A stretch of 64,000 bases of DNA. Source: an uncultured Roseburia sp. Lineage in GTDB: Bacteria; Bacillota; Clostridia; Lachnospirales; Lachnospiraceae. The stretch covers positions 1 through 64,000 of the forward strand of contig CANSKO010000014.1 in NCBI GenBank assembly GCA_947647505.1, written 5' to 3'. Under the pieces are notes generated by a model, which ran no database searches, was not told the origin of the DNA, and saw nothing but the letters and a program-made list of their open reading frames with translations. The position numbers were made by a program, and so were the translations under genes. This document shows positions 16,502 through 24,877 of the stretch, one piece after another (within the stretch, counting starts at the first letter, position 1; each line of letters begins with the position of its first letter).

Positions 16502-18964
16502 TCAAAACCGCAGATCCATTCTGTACTCCTTCTCTTCTCCACTATAACGCAGAATAATATGACATCCACCGCTTTCCGTTTCCCTCGCGTAAAACAGGAA
16601 AATCGCATTCACCGGCATACCGCACTTATCTGCAAGCTCCTCTTCGCCCGTCATCAGATTCCGCTTCCACATAGCTCCATCGACAGACGACACATAATAC
16701 ACCCAGCCGTTTTGAACGCCGCACAAAAACCCCGGCAAATCTTCCACAAACTGCGGCCCTCCGGAGAAATCGGCCGCAATCCTGCACAGAGGCTTTGGAA
16801 ACGCGTCATTCGTCCAGCCGGAATAGTAGAGCCAGCCATCGTCTTCACACAATCCATCCGCTACGTGATACAAAATATCGTCCGCCGTCCTCCTGTCGCT
16901 GCCATCCATTGCAATGCTGACGAGCAGCGGCGCTTTCATATCTGTTATCTCCCCCGTTTTTGCCGCTTTATATACAATCCTGTCGTTTACAAAAAGAATC
17001 GGACAGTCCCTCCATGTTTCCTGAAAGATCAGATCCTCTAAAATCTGCCGTTCTCCCCCTTTTTCACGCGTCAGAAGCAGCATATCAAATACCTTTTCCG
17101 GTTCCCTGCCGATATACTCTCCCGTTTTATTTTCCTGTATATAATACCGCCAGCCTTCTGCATCCTCATGCAAAAATTCTTTTCCCACAAGCCTCCCCAC
17201 TTTATACCAGTTTATGCCGGAGGAAGGAATCGCCTGTTCCTTCTGCGCTTTATAGTATTCTGCAAACAGTGGACAGACACGGGTATCCGCCTTAAAATTC
17301 TCTCCCATCACAAGCGACAGCCCCTGCATATCCGTTTCATGAAAAGAATTGCCTTCCTGATTCAGCAGAGAATCCGCAGACAGATACGCCCACTTTCCGG
17401 ATTCCATTGCAACATACGTCTGCTCCCCACGCTCCGTAACGCCTTCAAAACGACGCGCTCCAAGCGACGTCAGATCTGAATTGCTCAGACGTCTGGCATC
17501 CACATCATAGATATATCCCTCTTTGGCCTTCGATTCCGGATACAAAAGAATCTGCCCTCCGTCCTTTGAAACTTCAATATGCGCCGCATGCTCCCCCTGC
17601 ATATATGCAAGATCCAGAGCCTTCAGATTTAATAACTGCTCTATGCGTTCGTTTTTCAGATCATAGATCAAAAGTCCCCAGTAATCACAGAGTATGGCCC
17701 TCTCTTCGGATGCGTAAAGAAGCGCAGGAAGGACGGCGCCATACACCGCAGTTGCCGCTTCTTCCAGAGAAAGAGATAAAAACGCCTCCTGTTTCTTTTC
17801 CAGCTCCACATCCATATGCGCGTCTTCTTCCTTCTGCGCCAGAAGCTTCTCCTCCTCCCGCTCCGTTTCCATGCCCGCATCCAATCGCTCCACGGAAGAG
17901 CCAAACGCCAGGAAAAAGGTGGCAAACAACAGCAGGCCAGCGCCAGAGGCCATTGCCAGAATGCCTTTCTTCCGTTTCGTTCCGGCAAAAATATTGGCAA
18001 GCCGCTCTTTCAGAATCGTCGCATCCCTTGAAAATTCACTGGCGCAAAACAATATATGTCTGCGTCTTTTTTCTGACGCACAGGCTAAGAGCGTTTCACC
18101 ATACTTCTTTTTTTCTTCCTTCGTAAAATTTTTTACGACATAGCTGTCGCACAAAAACTCCATATCCTTCATCATTTGCCGTTCCATAAGAAAGACAAGC
18201 GGATTAAACCAGTGCATCATGCGGGCAGCCGAAAAAAGAAGCCTGACCCAGAGATCTTTTCTTTTGTAATGCGCATATTCATGCGCTAAAACAAGCGATA
18301 GAAACGCTTCGTCATACGTCTCCTGCGGCAGAAGGATCTGCGGCTTTCGAATTCCCATAAGACACGGAGCCCGGACAATGGAAGACGTATAGACAGGAAG
18401 CTCCTCCTTCTGCATGCAATACGCCTTCGTCTTTTCCAGCCTGTATCGGAATACAACGTAGCACGTAAGCTTTAAGATCAGAAACGCCGCCATGCCGGCC
18501 AGCCAGAAGATGGACGCCAAAAAAAGAGGTCGTTCCGGACGCACTGCCGCGCTCTCTGCGCCTTCTGACGCAGCAAATGCATGCTGCCCCTGCTGTTTTT
18601 CATTTCGAATTCCTATATCATCCGATTTGGTTCTGTCCGTCTTTGCTTTCTGCGCAGCCTCTTTTTGCAGACTATCTTCGCCTTTGCCCGCGCCTTCCTC
18701 GGCAGCGTCTTTATAACTGCCCTCTTTTACAGGCGCTTGTTCGGGTTCTGCCGTCTGACGATTGGAAATCGAACAGGACACCGCATAACCGGGAACCGAC
18801 AGGTCAAATGGAATGCAAAGCCGCACGGCAAGCAAAATCCAGAGCGCATACCGCCAAAAAACCGTACATCTTTTTTTCATCAGCGGAGACGCCGCTAAAA
18901 TCAGCAGAATTCCAATCGAAGACAACAGGGACAGTTTCAACGTTTCGTAACATACAGCTTCCAT
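16502..18964 (-). CDS. BlaR1/MecR1-type membrane peptidase M56 with a C-terminal beta-propeller-like sensor
   Basis: An 820-residue signal transducer expected to release repression by its partner BlaI-type protein. Membrane helices are at about 8-25, 33-50, 147-172 and 313-335. The gluzincin motif HEYAH is at residues 228-232, followed by a conserved FNPLVFLMERQMMKDMEFLCD segment that carries the glutamate ligand. Classical BlaR1 ends in a penicillin-binding sensor; here the last 440 residues lack SxxK/KTG motifs and show repeated GW.YY and G.IYDV strands of DUF5050/propeller type, so the signal is probably not a beta-lactam. It follows the blaI-type gene by 13 bases with AGGAGG. Confidence 0.82.
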   Translation of the reverse strand: MEAVCYETLKLSLLSSIGILLILAASPLMKKRCTVFWRYALWILLAVRLCIPFDLSVPGYAVSCSISNRQTAEPEQAPVKEGSYKDAAEEGAGKGEDSLQKEAAQKAKTDRTKSDDIGIRNEKQQGQHAFAASEGAESAAVRPERPLFLASIFWLAGMAAFLILKLTCYVVFRYRLEKTKAYCMQKEELPVYTSSIVRAPCLMGIRKPQILLPQETYDEAFLSLVLAHEYAHYKRKDLWVRLLFSAARMMHWFNPLVFLMERQMMKDMEFLCDSYVVKNFTKEEKKKYGETLLACASEKRRRHILFCASEFSRDATILKERLANIFAGTKRKKGILAMASGAGLLLFATFFLAFGSSVERLDAGMETEREEEKLLAQKEEDAHMDVELEKKQEAFLSLSLEEAATAVYGAVLPALLYASEERAILCDYWGLLIYDLKNERIEQLLNLKALDLAYMQGEHAAHIEVSKDGGQILLYPESKAKEGYIYDVDARRLSNSDLTSLGARRFEGVTERGEQTYVAMESGKWAYLSADSLLNQEGNSFHETDMQGLSLVMGENFKADTRVCPLFAEYYKAQKEQAIPSSGINWYKVGRLVGKEFLHEDAEGWRYYIQENKTGEYIGREPEKVFDMLLLTREKGGERQILEDLIFQETWRDCPILFVNDRIVYKAAKTGEITDMKAPLLVSIAMDGSDRRTADDILYHVADGLCEDDGWLYYSGWTNDAFPKPLCRIAADFSGGPQFVEDLPGFLCGVQNGWVYYVSSVDGAMWKRNLMTGEEELADKCGMPVNAIFLFYARETESGGCHIILRYSGEEKEYRMDLRF

Positions 18965-18977
18965 GCATCCTCCTTTT

Positions 18978-19346
18978 CTACAGGCTGTCCAGATAGTTCT
19001 TCAGATCCCTGATTTCCTCTTCGGATATGCCAGCTCCATCGTACAAAGACGCTACGAATTTTTTCACGGAGCTGTCGTACAGCCTGTGCAAAATGGCTCC
19101 GCTTTCCTGTTCCAGATATTCGTTTTCCCTGACCAGCGGAAAATAACAGTTGTTCCGTCCCTCTTTTTCCACCCGCACAAAGCCCTTTTCCTCCATCCGC
19201 GAAAGAAACGACAAGATCGTTGTCTTGGAGAGATTTCTTTTTCCCGGAAGCTGTTCTTCTATTTCCATGCGCGTCAGAGGATGGTCTGCCTTCCATAAAA
19301 TTTTCATCAGCTCCAGCTCTGAATTCGGCAATGTCCTGTGTTTCAT
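18978..19346 (-). CDS. blaI: BlaI/MecI/CopY family repressor
   Basis: A 122-residue winged-helix repressor. The DNA-binding part covers residues 6-75 (LPNSELELMKILWK opening, recognition helix around NLSKTTILSFLSRMEEKG, wing with VEKEGRNNCYFPLV) and the C-terminal helices form the dimer. Members bind palindromes as dimers and are cut by their M56 partner. Two TACGGCAAATG-type sites lie in its own promoter, so it should repress its own operon. It is cotranscribed with the M56 gene. The symbol denotes the family; the inducer is unknown. Confidence 0.9.
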   Translation of the reverse strand: MKHRTLPNSELELMKILWKADHPLTRMEIEEQLPGKRNLSKTTILSFLSRMEEKGFVRVEKEGRNNCYFPLVRENEYLEQESGAILHRLYDSSVKKFVASLYDGAGISEEEIRDLKNYLDSL

Positions 19347-19366
19347 GTCTGCTCCTCCTCCATATT

Positions 19367-19420
19367 CGGCATTTGCCGTATATTAAATTATATTCTACAT
19401 TTGCCGTACAAAAAAGTCAA
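19367..19420 (-). promoter_or_regulatory. promoter and tandem operators of the BlaI-type operon
   Basis: Minus-strand TTGACT (19415-19420) and TAGAAT (19392-19397) are 17 bases apart. A perfect palindrome CGGCATTTGCCG lies at 19367-19378, downstream of the -10. A second site with the same TACGGCAAATG half occupies the spacer (about 19396-19408). This is a typical BlaI arrangement: one operator between -35 and -10 and one near the start of transcription. Confidence 0.75.
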
Positions 19421-19435
19421 GCGTTTTACTATAAA

Positions 19436-19478
19436 AAGAAAAATGCCGTGCATTCCAGACGCTCATGCACAGCATTTC
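19436..19478 (-). terminator. terminator after the ABC exporter genes
   Basis: On the minus strand AAATGCTGTGCAT pairs with ATGCACGGCATTT across a 10-base loop and is followed by TTTTTCTTTTT. It lies just after the permease stop. Confidence 0.85.
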
Positions 19479-19484
19479 AAAAAA

Positions 19485-20225
19485 TCAGTCTTTCTCATAA
19501 CCGTTTCTTTTATAAAGAACCAGAAACGCCAGTATGCTCACCGCCAGTTCTCCGACCAGAACCGCCGCATCCAAAGGCTTTATGGTATACGGCGTATTGT
19601 TTGCAAAACAATTTGTCATTTCCACCATCACGCCGGTAAACAAAAACCCGGAAATTTGCTGCAGCGTCTTCGACAGATTTCCAAACATCGGAATCATCAT
19701 AAAGACCATCATAAACGGATAGGCGATCAGATTGGCGTTCATCTGGTTTTTGGCGCAGATGCCCACGATCATTCCAATCACACAGCTGATCAAAGACGCA
19801 GCCGCTCCGACCAGCAGAAAAGCGGGCAGATTCACCTGCTCAAACGAAATGCCGCTGACAAAAAGCACAAGGACATTTACCACGTTTGTCAGCAGAAACG
19901 GCAGCGCAATGCTTCCGATAAAATACTGCCATCCCGTCACCGAAGACGTCATCAGCACGCGCAGCGTGTGTTTTTCTTTTTCCTCTGCAATCGCCGTTCC
20001 GACCATCACAAAGCCGTCTCCGCAGATATTCGTTGAAATTCCAAGACATAAAAGCATCGCCATCAACGGAGGCGACAGCTCTCCGCCTGTTTTCTGGCCA
20101 TATAACAGCTTACATCCGTATACCAGTGCAACCGTCAGAATGGGCCCCAGCATAATCATCGTATTTCGACTGATGCAGATCCATTTTATTCTCGCAACGG
20201 CGGCTAATTTTGTTACGCTTTCCAT
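19485..20225 (-). CDS. ABC-2 type transporter permease
   Basis: A 246-residue integral membrane protein with about six hydrophobic helices (around 25-45, 55-80, 100-125, 130-155, 160-185 and 215-240). It resembles ABC-2 exporter permeases: an amphipathic start, EEKEKHTLRVLMTSSV (the common coupling-helix motif EKExGTL.. between helices 2 and 3), and a final basic tail. AAAGGAG before the ATG at 20225 decides the start. It follows its ATPase gene by 21 bases. The exported compound is unknown; the unlinked BlaI-type operon next door has its own promoter. Confidence 0.85.
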   Translation of the reverse strand: MESVTKLAAVARIKWICISRNTMIMLGPILTVALVYGCKLLYGQKTGGELSPPLMAMLLCLGISTNICGDGFVMVGTAIAEEKEKHTLRVLMTSSVTGWQYFIGSIALPFLLTNVVNVLVLFVSGISFEQVNLPAFLLVGAAASLISCVIGMIVGICAKNQMNANLIAYPFMMVFMMIPMFGNLSKTLQQISGFLFTGVMVEMTNCFANNTPYTIKPLDAAVLVGELAVSILAFLVLYKRNGYEKD

Positions 20226-20246
20226 ATGAAACACTCCTTTCTGCAT

Positions 20247-21110
20247 TTATAAAGAAACAAGCGGCGCTCCCGTGACCTGAAGAAATACACTCTCCAGCGT
20301 AGGCTCACAGGAATGCAGGCGCTGAATCATATCCTTTTGCATCCACTCTGAAATCTTTACCGCATTTTCCGGCGTCTGTTCCAGAACGATTTCCTCGCTG
20401 CTGCCGTTCAAAAGCAGATGGTAGCGTTTCCTTTTGTTGTATTTCAGGCAGATTTCCTGTGGAGAACCGTCTTCCACAATCGTGCCCTGATACAAAAGTG
20501 AAACGTGATCACAGAGTTTTTCGGCTTCCTCCATATTGTGCGTCGTCAAAAACACAGCCATGCCCTCCTGCCTCAAATCCAAAAGCATCTTATGAATCGC
20601 AATCGCCGTAGAAGGGTCAAGCCCGCTGGTCGGTTCGTCCAAAAACAGGATTCTCGGCTTATGCAAAACGGCTCTTGCCAGCACAAGCCGCTGCTTCTGC
20701 CCCTTAGAAAGCTTTCCTGCCGGCTGCTTTTTATAGTCCGACATGCCCACCTGACGCAGAACTTCCTCAATCCTGGCATTGGAAACGCGCCAGATTTTCG
20801 CAAAACAGCTCAAATTCTGCCACACCGTCATCTTTTCATAGATACCGCTGTTATCGGAAACAACGCCGATTTTTTCATAGATTGACGCATCCATATTGGA
20901 CGAATCGGTTCCCAGAATTTTCGCTTCCCCGCTCGTTGGCCGAAGCTGTCCGGTAATAATTTTAATCGTCGTCGTCTTCCCTGCGCCGGAGGGTCCCAAA
21001 AAGCCCAGAATTTCCCCTTTCCGCAGCGTCATGCTGATGTCCTTTAACGCAAGCTGCGTCTTATAACGCTTGGAAATATGCGACAATTGAAGTAACGCAT
21101 TCTGTTCCAT
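20247..21110 (-). CDS. ABC transporter ATP-binding protein
   Basis: A 287-residue ATPase that energises the adjacent ABC-2 permease. Walker A is GPSGAGKT near residue 41. The signature loop is LSKGQKQR, with lysine in place of the usual glycine, followed by Walker B ILFLDEPTSGLDP and the switch histidine in TTHNMEEAE. A C-terminal 70-residue extension with LLLNGSSEEI and PTLESVFL is common in exporters of drugs or peptides. The ATG at 21110 follows AGAAGG; the in-frame TTG at 21116 is less likely. Confidence 0.88.
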   Translation of the reverse strand: MEQNALLQLSHISKRYKTQLALKDISMTLRKGEILGFLGPSGAGKTTTIKIITGQLRPTSGEAKILGTDSSNMDASIYEKIGVVSDNSGIYEKMTVWQNLSCFAKIWRVSNARIEEVLRQVGMSDYKKQPAGKLSKGQKQRLVLARAVLHKPRILFLDEPTSGLDPSTAIAIHKMLLDLRQEGMAVFLTTHNMEEAEKLCDHVSLLYQGTIVEDGSPQEICLKYNKRKRYHLLLNGSSEEIVLEQTPENAVKISEWMQKDMIQRLHSCEPTLESVFLQVTGAPLVSL

Positions 21111-21240
21111 AACCAAACCTTCTTTCTGTTTTATTATGGAATCATTCTATGCCCTCTTCTGCAAAATTTGCCGAAAATTGCCCAAACGGTTCTTCTCAAT
21201 GCCCGGACGGAACCGTCTGGGCATATCAAACGCGCGCCGC

Positions 21241-22287
21241 TCACATCACCTCAAGGTCCTGCTGTTTTTCCACCGTCGGATAATGCTCTGTAAGCTTCCG
21301 GTAACACGGACAGGTTTTGTCATGGTCATTGATGATCCCGCATGCCTGCAAATGCGAGTAGACCGTCACGGGACCGACATACCGAAAGCCGCGCTTTTTC
21401 AAATCTTTGCCAATCCGATCCGACAATCCGTTGCTGACCGGAACCGCGCCCTCCCCATGTCCTTTGTAAAGAATCGTCTTATGATCCGAATACGACCAGA
21501 AATAATCGCTCAGGCTCCCGTACGCTTTTATGATTTCCTGGCAGCATCTGGCATTTCCGATCACCGCACGGATTTTCCGCACAGAGCGTATCATCCCTTC
21601 CGTATCCAGAATGCGCTGCACGTCGTCCTCCCCATACGATGCAATTTTGTCGAAATCAAACCCGTCGAAGCATTTACGGAAAATCTCACGCTTTTTCAGC
21701 ATCAGATCCCAGCTTAACCCGCACTGCATGGCTTCCAGCATCAAATGCTCAAACATCGTCCGATCGTCGTGCACGGGCACGCCCCACTCCGTATCATGGT
21801 AAATCTGCATCCGTTCGTTGACCCGTCCCCAGCTGCAATAGCCTGTCTGCGTTTCGTTTTCCAGATATCGCTTTAGTTCCTGCCTGAGATATTCGTACCG
21901 CTTTCGTTTTTCCTCTTTCGCAAAATGCACTTCGCGCAGCTGCTGCGGCTGATCCGCATAGGAGAGAACCTCATCTCCAAACTGCTCGCTCGTCAAATCA
22001 AATACGCAGTCTCCGACCACATTATAACAGTGATAGTTTCCTCCCCCGCGGGGTATCCCGTACACCTTCCCGCCAAAAATATCCTGCGCCAGAAATGCCG
22101 TAATGGAACACTGTCCAAGCGTTTTATTGTCCTTGCTCCAGTCTTTTTGCATCCTGGGCGCGCACGTATCCTTACACCAGACCTCAGAAAGCGCATCGTA
22201 TAAATCCAACGGCGTCTCAATCTTTGGATAGTCCTTTGCAACCGCAGGAACGTTCGCCTGCTCCCACCCGTAAAATGAATAAGCCAT
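21241..22287 (-). CDS. tag: fusion of a YunG-like domain to DNA-3-methyladenine glycosylase I
   Basis: A 348-residue two-domain protein. Residues 1-145 contain LGQCSITAFLAQD and the HCYNVV strand, a Cys/His arrangement like the small YunG family of unknown function. Residues 148-340 are a full Tag domain that excises 3-methyladenine from DNA. The Tag part keeps CSWGRV at its start, HDTEWGVPVHDD, the substrate segment EAMQCGLSW, the helix-hairpin-helix-like region and the final zinc ligands in NDHDKTCPCY. AAGGTGGGA lies before the ATG. Tag enzymes are usually about 190 residues, so the extra domain is real and uncommon. It is monocistronic. Confidence 0.85.
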   Translation of the reverse strand: MAYSFYGWEQANVPAVAKDYPKIETPLDLYDALSEVWCKDTCAPRMQKDWSKDNKTLGQCSITAFLAQDIFGGKVYGIPRGGGNYHCYNVVGDCVFDLTSEQFGDEVLSYADQPQQLREVHFAKEEKRKRYEYLRQELKRYLENETQTGYCSWGRVNERMQIYHDTEWGVPVHDDRTMFEHLMLEAMQCGLSWDLMLKKREIFRKCFDGFDFDKIASYGEDDVQRILDTEGMIRSVRKIRAVIGNARCCQEIIKAYGSLSDYFWSYSDHKTILYKGHGEGAVPVSNGLSDRIGKDLKKRGFRYVGPVTVYSHLQACGIINDHDKTCPCYRKLTEHYPTVEKQQDLEVM

Positions 22288-22589
22288 ATCTTTGTTCCCA
22301 CCTTTTCCAAATGCTTTTTTATCAAATCTTTTTTATTGTATCCCAAATTCTGCCTGCTTTCTATAAAAATTTTCAGAAATATTCAGATGGATGCAGCATG
22401 CCCTCTCTCGCAGCCAGGCTGCTCCGCCCTTCCGAAACACCCGGGAAAAATGGCAGTATTTTTATATATTATGGCAGAAATAAGATAGTTTTCCGATATA
22501 TTTGGCGTTATTATAATACCTGTAAAAACAACATCCGAACAAAACGGATGCAACACATTATTTTTACAAGACCAGACAGGAGGCATCGA
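22288..22589. promoter_or_regulatory. intergenic region with acetyltransferase promoter and structured leader
   Basis: No gene is seen in these 302 bases between divergent genes. TATAAT at 22512-22517 has a poor -35 (TTTTCC, 22489-22494). Right at the expected transcript start, TGTAAAAA (22521-22528) can pair with TTTTTACA (22561-22568), enclosing an inner hairpin CATCCG/CGGATG (22532-22537 with 22545-22550). The ribosome site CAGGAGG follows directly. Confidence 0.45.
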
Positions 22590-23162
22590 ATGTACTACGA
22601 AGCAAGTGACTTTTTAGCAACCGCAGATCCCGACACGCTCTGCCAGATCGCCCGTACGAGGGAACTGACGCGGGAATACTTTCATTGCAGCTACCACGAC
22701 GCACAAAAAAAACGCGCCATTTTACAGGAGCTGTTCGGCGGAATCGGTGAAAATGTCTGCATCGACACGCCGTTTCACTGCGACCACGGAAAAAATATTT
22801 TTCTGGGAAACGACATAATTATCGGCATGAACTGCACGTTTGTAGACAACAGCCGGATCCGGATCGGAAACCGCGTGCTGATCGCATCAAACGTCCAGCT
22901 CTATACGTCCTCGCACCCGATTCTGCCGCAGGAGCGGCTTGTGCCGGACTGGAAAGAAAAAAACACTACGTTTTTCCGCACATACGCCCGGCCGATTGAA
23001 ATCAAAGACAATGCCTGGATCGGCGGCGGCAGCATCCTCTTAGCCGGCGTGACGATCGGAGAAAACAGCGTGATCGGAGCCGGAAGCGTCGTCAACCGCT
23101 CCATTCCGGCAAACTGTGTCGCTGTCGGAAACCCGTGTAAAGTGGTACGCCGCTTTACATAG
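22590..23162 (+). CDS. maltose/galactoside O-acetyltransferase-like enzyme
   Basis: A 190-residue left-handed beta-helix (hexapeptide repeat) acyltransferase that moves acetyl from acetyl-CoA to a sugar hydroxyl. The N-terminal cap has the LacA/Maa pattern with ARELTREYFHCSYHD-like spacing, followed by FHCDHGKNIFLG, NCTFVDNSRIRIGN and the catalytic histidine in SSHP. The C-terminal repeats end with GSVV..SIPANCVAVGNPCK. CAGGAGG lies 6 bases before the ATG at 22590. It converges on the AraC-type gene with an 8-base overlap. Physiological substrate unknown. Confidence 0.87.
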   Translation: MYYEASDFLATADPDTLCQIARTRELTREYFHCSYHDAQKKRAILQELFGGIGENVCIDTPFHCDHGKNIFLGNDIIIGMNCTFVDNSRIRIGNRVLIASNVQLYTSSHPILPQERLVPDWKEKNTTFFRTYARPIEIKDNAWIGGGSILLAGVTIGENSVIGAGSVVNRSIPANCVAVGNPCKVVRRFT

Positions 23163-24075
23163 AAGATTTCCGCTTTTCTCTGCATCTCTTCCGGTATTCT
23201 AAAGGCGTGCACTTCGCATATTCCCGAAACAGCTTCCCAAAATAACTGCTGCTTCCCAGTCCGCACGCCTGAGCAATTTCCGTCACGGAAGCGTCTCCGT
23301 TTGCAAGCATCCGCCCCGCCATCTGCAATCGGTACTGCTTCAGATATTCTGCCGGCGTCATATGCAGACAGCTTTGAAACACCCGAAAGCATTCCCGTTC
23401 GCTTAAAAACGCGGAAGCTGCCAATTCCTCCACCAAAATCTTTCTGCCGTAATGCTCATGCATATAAATCATCATTTCTTTGATCTTCTCGTTGCCCGTA
23501 TGATAGGATTCCTGACTTTGGGGAGCCTCCCGCAGACGGTGAAACAGCAGCAGCCAAATCTGCGTCAGCGCCTCGCGCAGTAGCAGCTCATATCCAAACG
23601 CCCCCTCGTCCAGATGAAACGCCTCCCGTATCCGCCGCAGCAATTCCGTATCCTGCGGCCGGTCCGGATACAATGCCAGCATTTCAGCCTGCGGCGCCGT
23701 CATCAGAGGCAGAATATACATTTTCTCAATTCTGCCGCCCCGCTCCCCGGCAAGAAACGACGGATCAAATATATGCAGCGCCTGAACCGTTTCCTCCGTC
23801 GACTGCATGGCCTTTGTCGCATGCAGCACATTGGAATTGAGCATTCCCCCACTTCCTGCCGGAAACGTCCGGATCCCGTTTGGCGTACGGTACTCAAGCG
23901 TTCCGCTTTCCATATAAAAAATCTCCACTGCCCTGTGCCAGTGCCACGGCACACACCTCCCAATGTATGCATCGATCCATGCGCGCGTCGCAATATAAGG
24001 AAATTCTTCCGTAAACCCAGGCAGAAATTCCTCCTTGCTTCCCTCATGAAACTGAATGTTACGTATCTCTTTCAT
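23155..24075 (-). CDS. AraC-family transcriptional regulator
   Basis: A 306-residue regulator. The N-terminal cupin-like half has PWHWHRAVEIFYMESG and a TFPAGSGGMLNSNVLH strand pair, a sugar or small-molecule sensing fold. The C-terminal half (about residues 205-300) has two helix-turn-helix units, the second with SSSYFGKLFREYAKCTPLEYRKR, the AraC signature. The ATG at 24075 is 8 bases after the LytTR regulator stop; the frame extends upstream inside that gene without homology. Cotranscription with a LytTR two-component system suggests it acts downstream of, or together with, that system. Confidence 0.87.
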   Translation of the reverse strand: MKEIRNIQFHEGSKEEFLPGFTEEFPYIATRAWIDAYIGRCVPWHWHRAVEIFYMESGTLEYRTPNGIRTFPAGSGGMLNSNVLHATKAMQSTEETVQALHIFDPSFLAGERGGRIEKMYILPLMTAPQAEMLALYPDRPQDTELLRRIREAFHLDEGAFGYELLLREALTQIWLLLFHRLREAPQSQESYHTGNEKIKEMMIYMHEHYGRKILVEELAASAFLSERECFRVFQSCLHMTPAEYLKQYRLQMAGRMLANGDASVTEIAQACGLGSSSYFGKLFREYAKCTPLEYRKRCREKRKSSM

Positions 24076-24083
24076 CGCACCCT

Positions 24084-24854
24084 CTACACCCGATTCAGCA
24101 GCTCCCCCTTCGCATTCCGCGAAAAGAAGCACGTCTCCCCGTTTTGCATCCGAATCTCCCGATGCTTTAAATCCAGCTCCAGGATCTGCTCCGTATTCAC
24201 CAGATATGCCCGGTGAACGCGCAGAAAACGGCTTCCAAGCGCTTCCTCCAGCTTTCGCATACTCCCGATAAAGTCCATCCGGTCGCATCTTCCATGCAGT
24301 GCAATCCGATGCGTCCGTCCCGTTGTCTCAAAAAACATAATCTCATCTACCGGAATATGCTTTACCACATCCATCACTTTTACCGTAAAAAACTCCCGCT
24401 CTTCTCCCTGTTCCTTTTGCATCCGCTCCGTGATCACCGCAAGGCTGCGCCGGATTCCGTCGTACATCGTTTCGTTCCTGCCGCCGTACGGCGTAAAAGG
24501 ATCCGGCGCCGCTTCATCTTTCACAATATAGTCAAGAGCCTCCAAATGATACCGAAACGTCTCAAACGCCAGATCGCGGAACGCCGTCACATACACAAGA
24601 AACCCTCTGGAATCCAGCTTTCTAAGCTTTTGTCCGAGGGTAAACCCGTCCATCGACTCCCCCGTAAGCTCTACATCCAGAAAATAAATTCCCCGCGCCC
24701 GTCTGTGCTCAGCCGCCCGAAGAATTTCCTCCGGATGCCCGCTGCTTAAGGCAACCTCCATATCATATCCTTCCATCAGAATCAGCTTCTGCAAAAAATC
24801 CTTAAGGTCCGCCCGCAGCGCATCATGATCTTCACATATATACACCGGAAGCAT
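24084..24854 (-). CDS. LytTR-family response regulator
   Basis: A 256-residue response regulator of the AgrA/LytR type. The receiver domain (1-125) has the acidic pocket ICEDHD, the phosphoacceptor aspartate in YFLDVEL, the threonine in VYVTAF and the lysine in YIVKDE. The LytTR DNA-binding domain (about 155-255) shows IPVDEIMFFETTGRTHRI, FLRVHRAYLVNTEQI and the final FFSRNAKGEL. GGGAGGGTG lies before the ATG at 24854. It is 23 bases downstream of its histidine kinase and 8 bases upstream of the AraC gene. No AgrB/AgrD-like peptide genes are nearby. Confidence 0.9.
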   Translation of the reverse strand: MLPVYICEDHDALRADLKDFLQKLILMEGYDMEVALSSGHPEEILRAAEHRRARGIYFLDVELTGESMDGFTLGQKLRKLDSRGFLVYVTAFRDLAFETFRYHLEALDYIVKDEAAPDPFTPYGGRNETMYDGIRRSLAVITERMQKEQGEEREFFTVKVMDVVKHIPVDEIMFFETTGRTHRIALHGRCDRMDFIGSMRKLEEALGSRFLRVHRAYLVNTEQILELDLKHREIRMQNGETCFFSRNAKGELLNRV

Positions 24855-24877
24855 ACACACCCTCCCATCTTCCAATC

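Noticed and set aside
21160-21235. GC-rich hairpin downstream of tag
   Set aside because: The stem is plausible but lacks a T tract on the needed strand.
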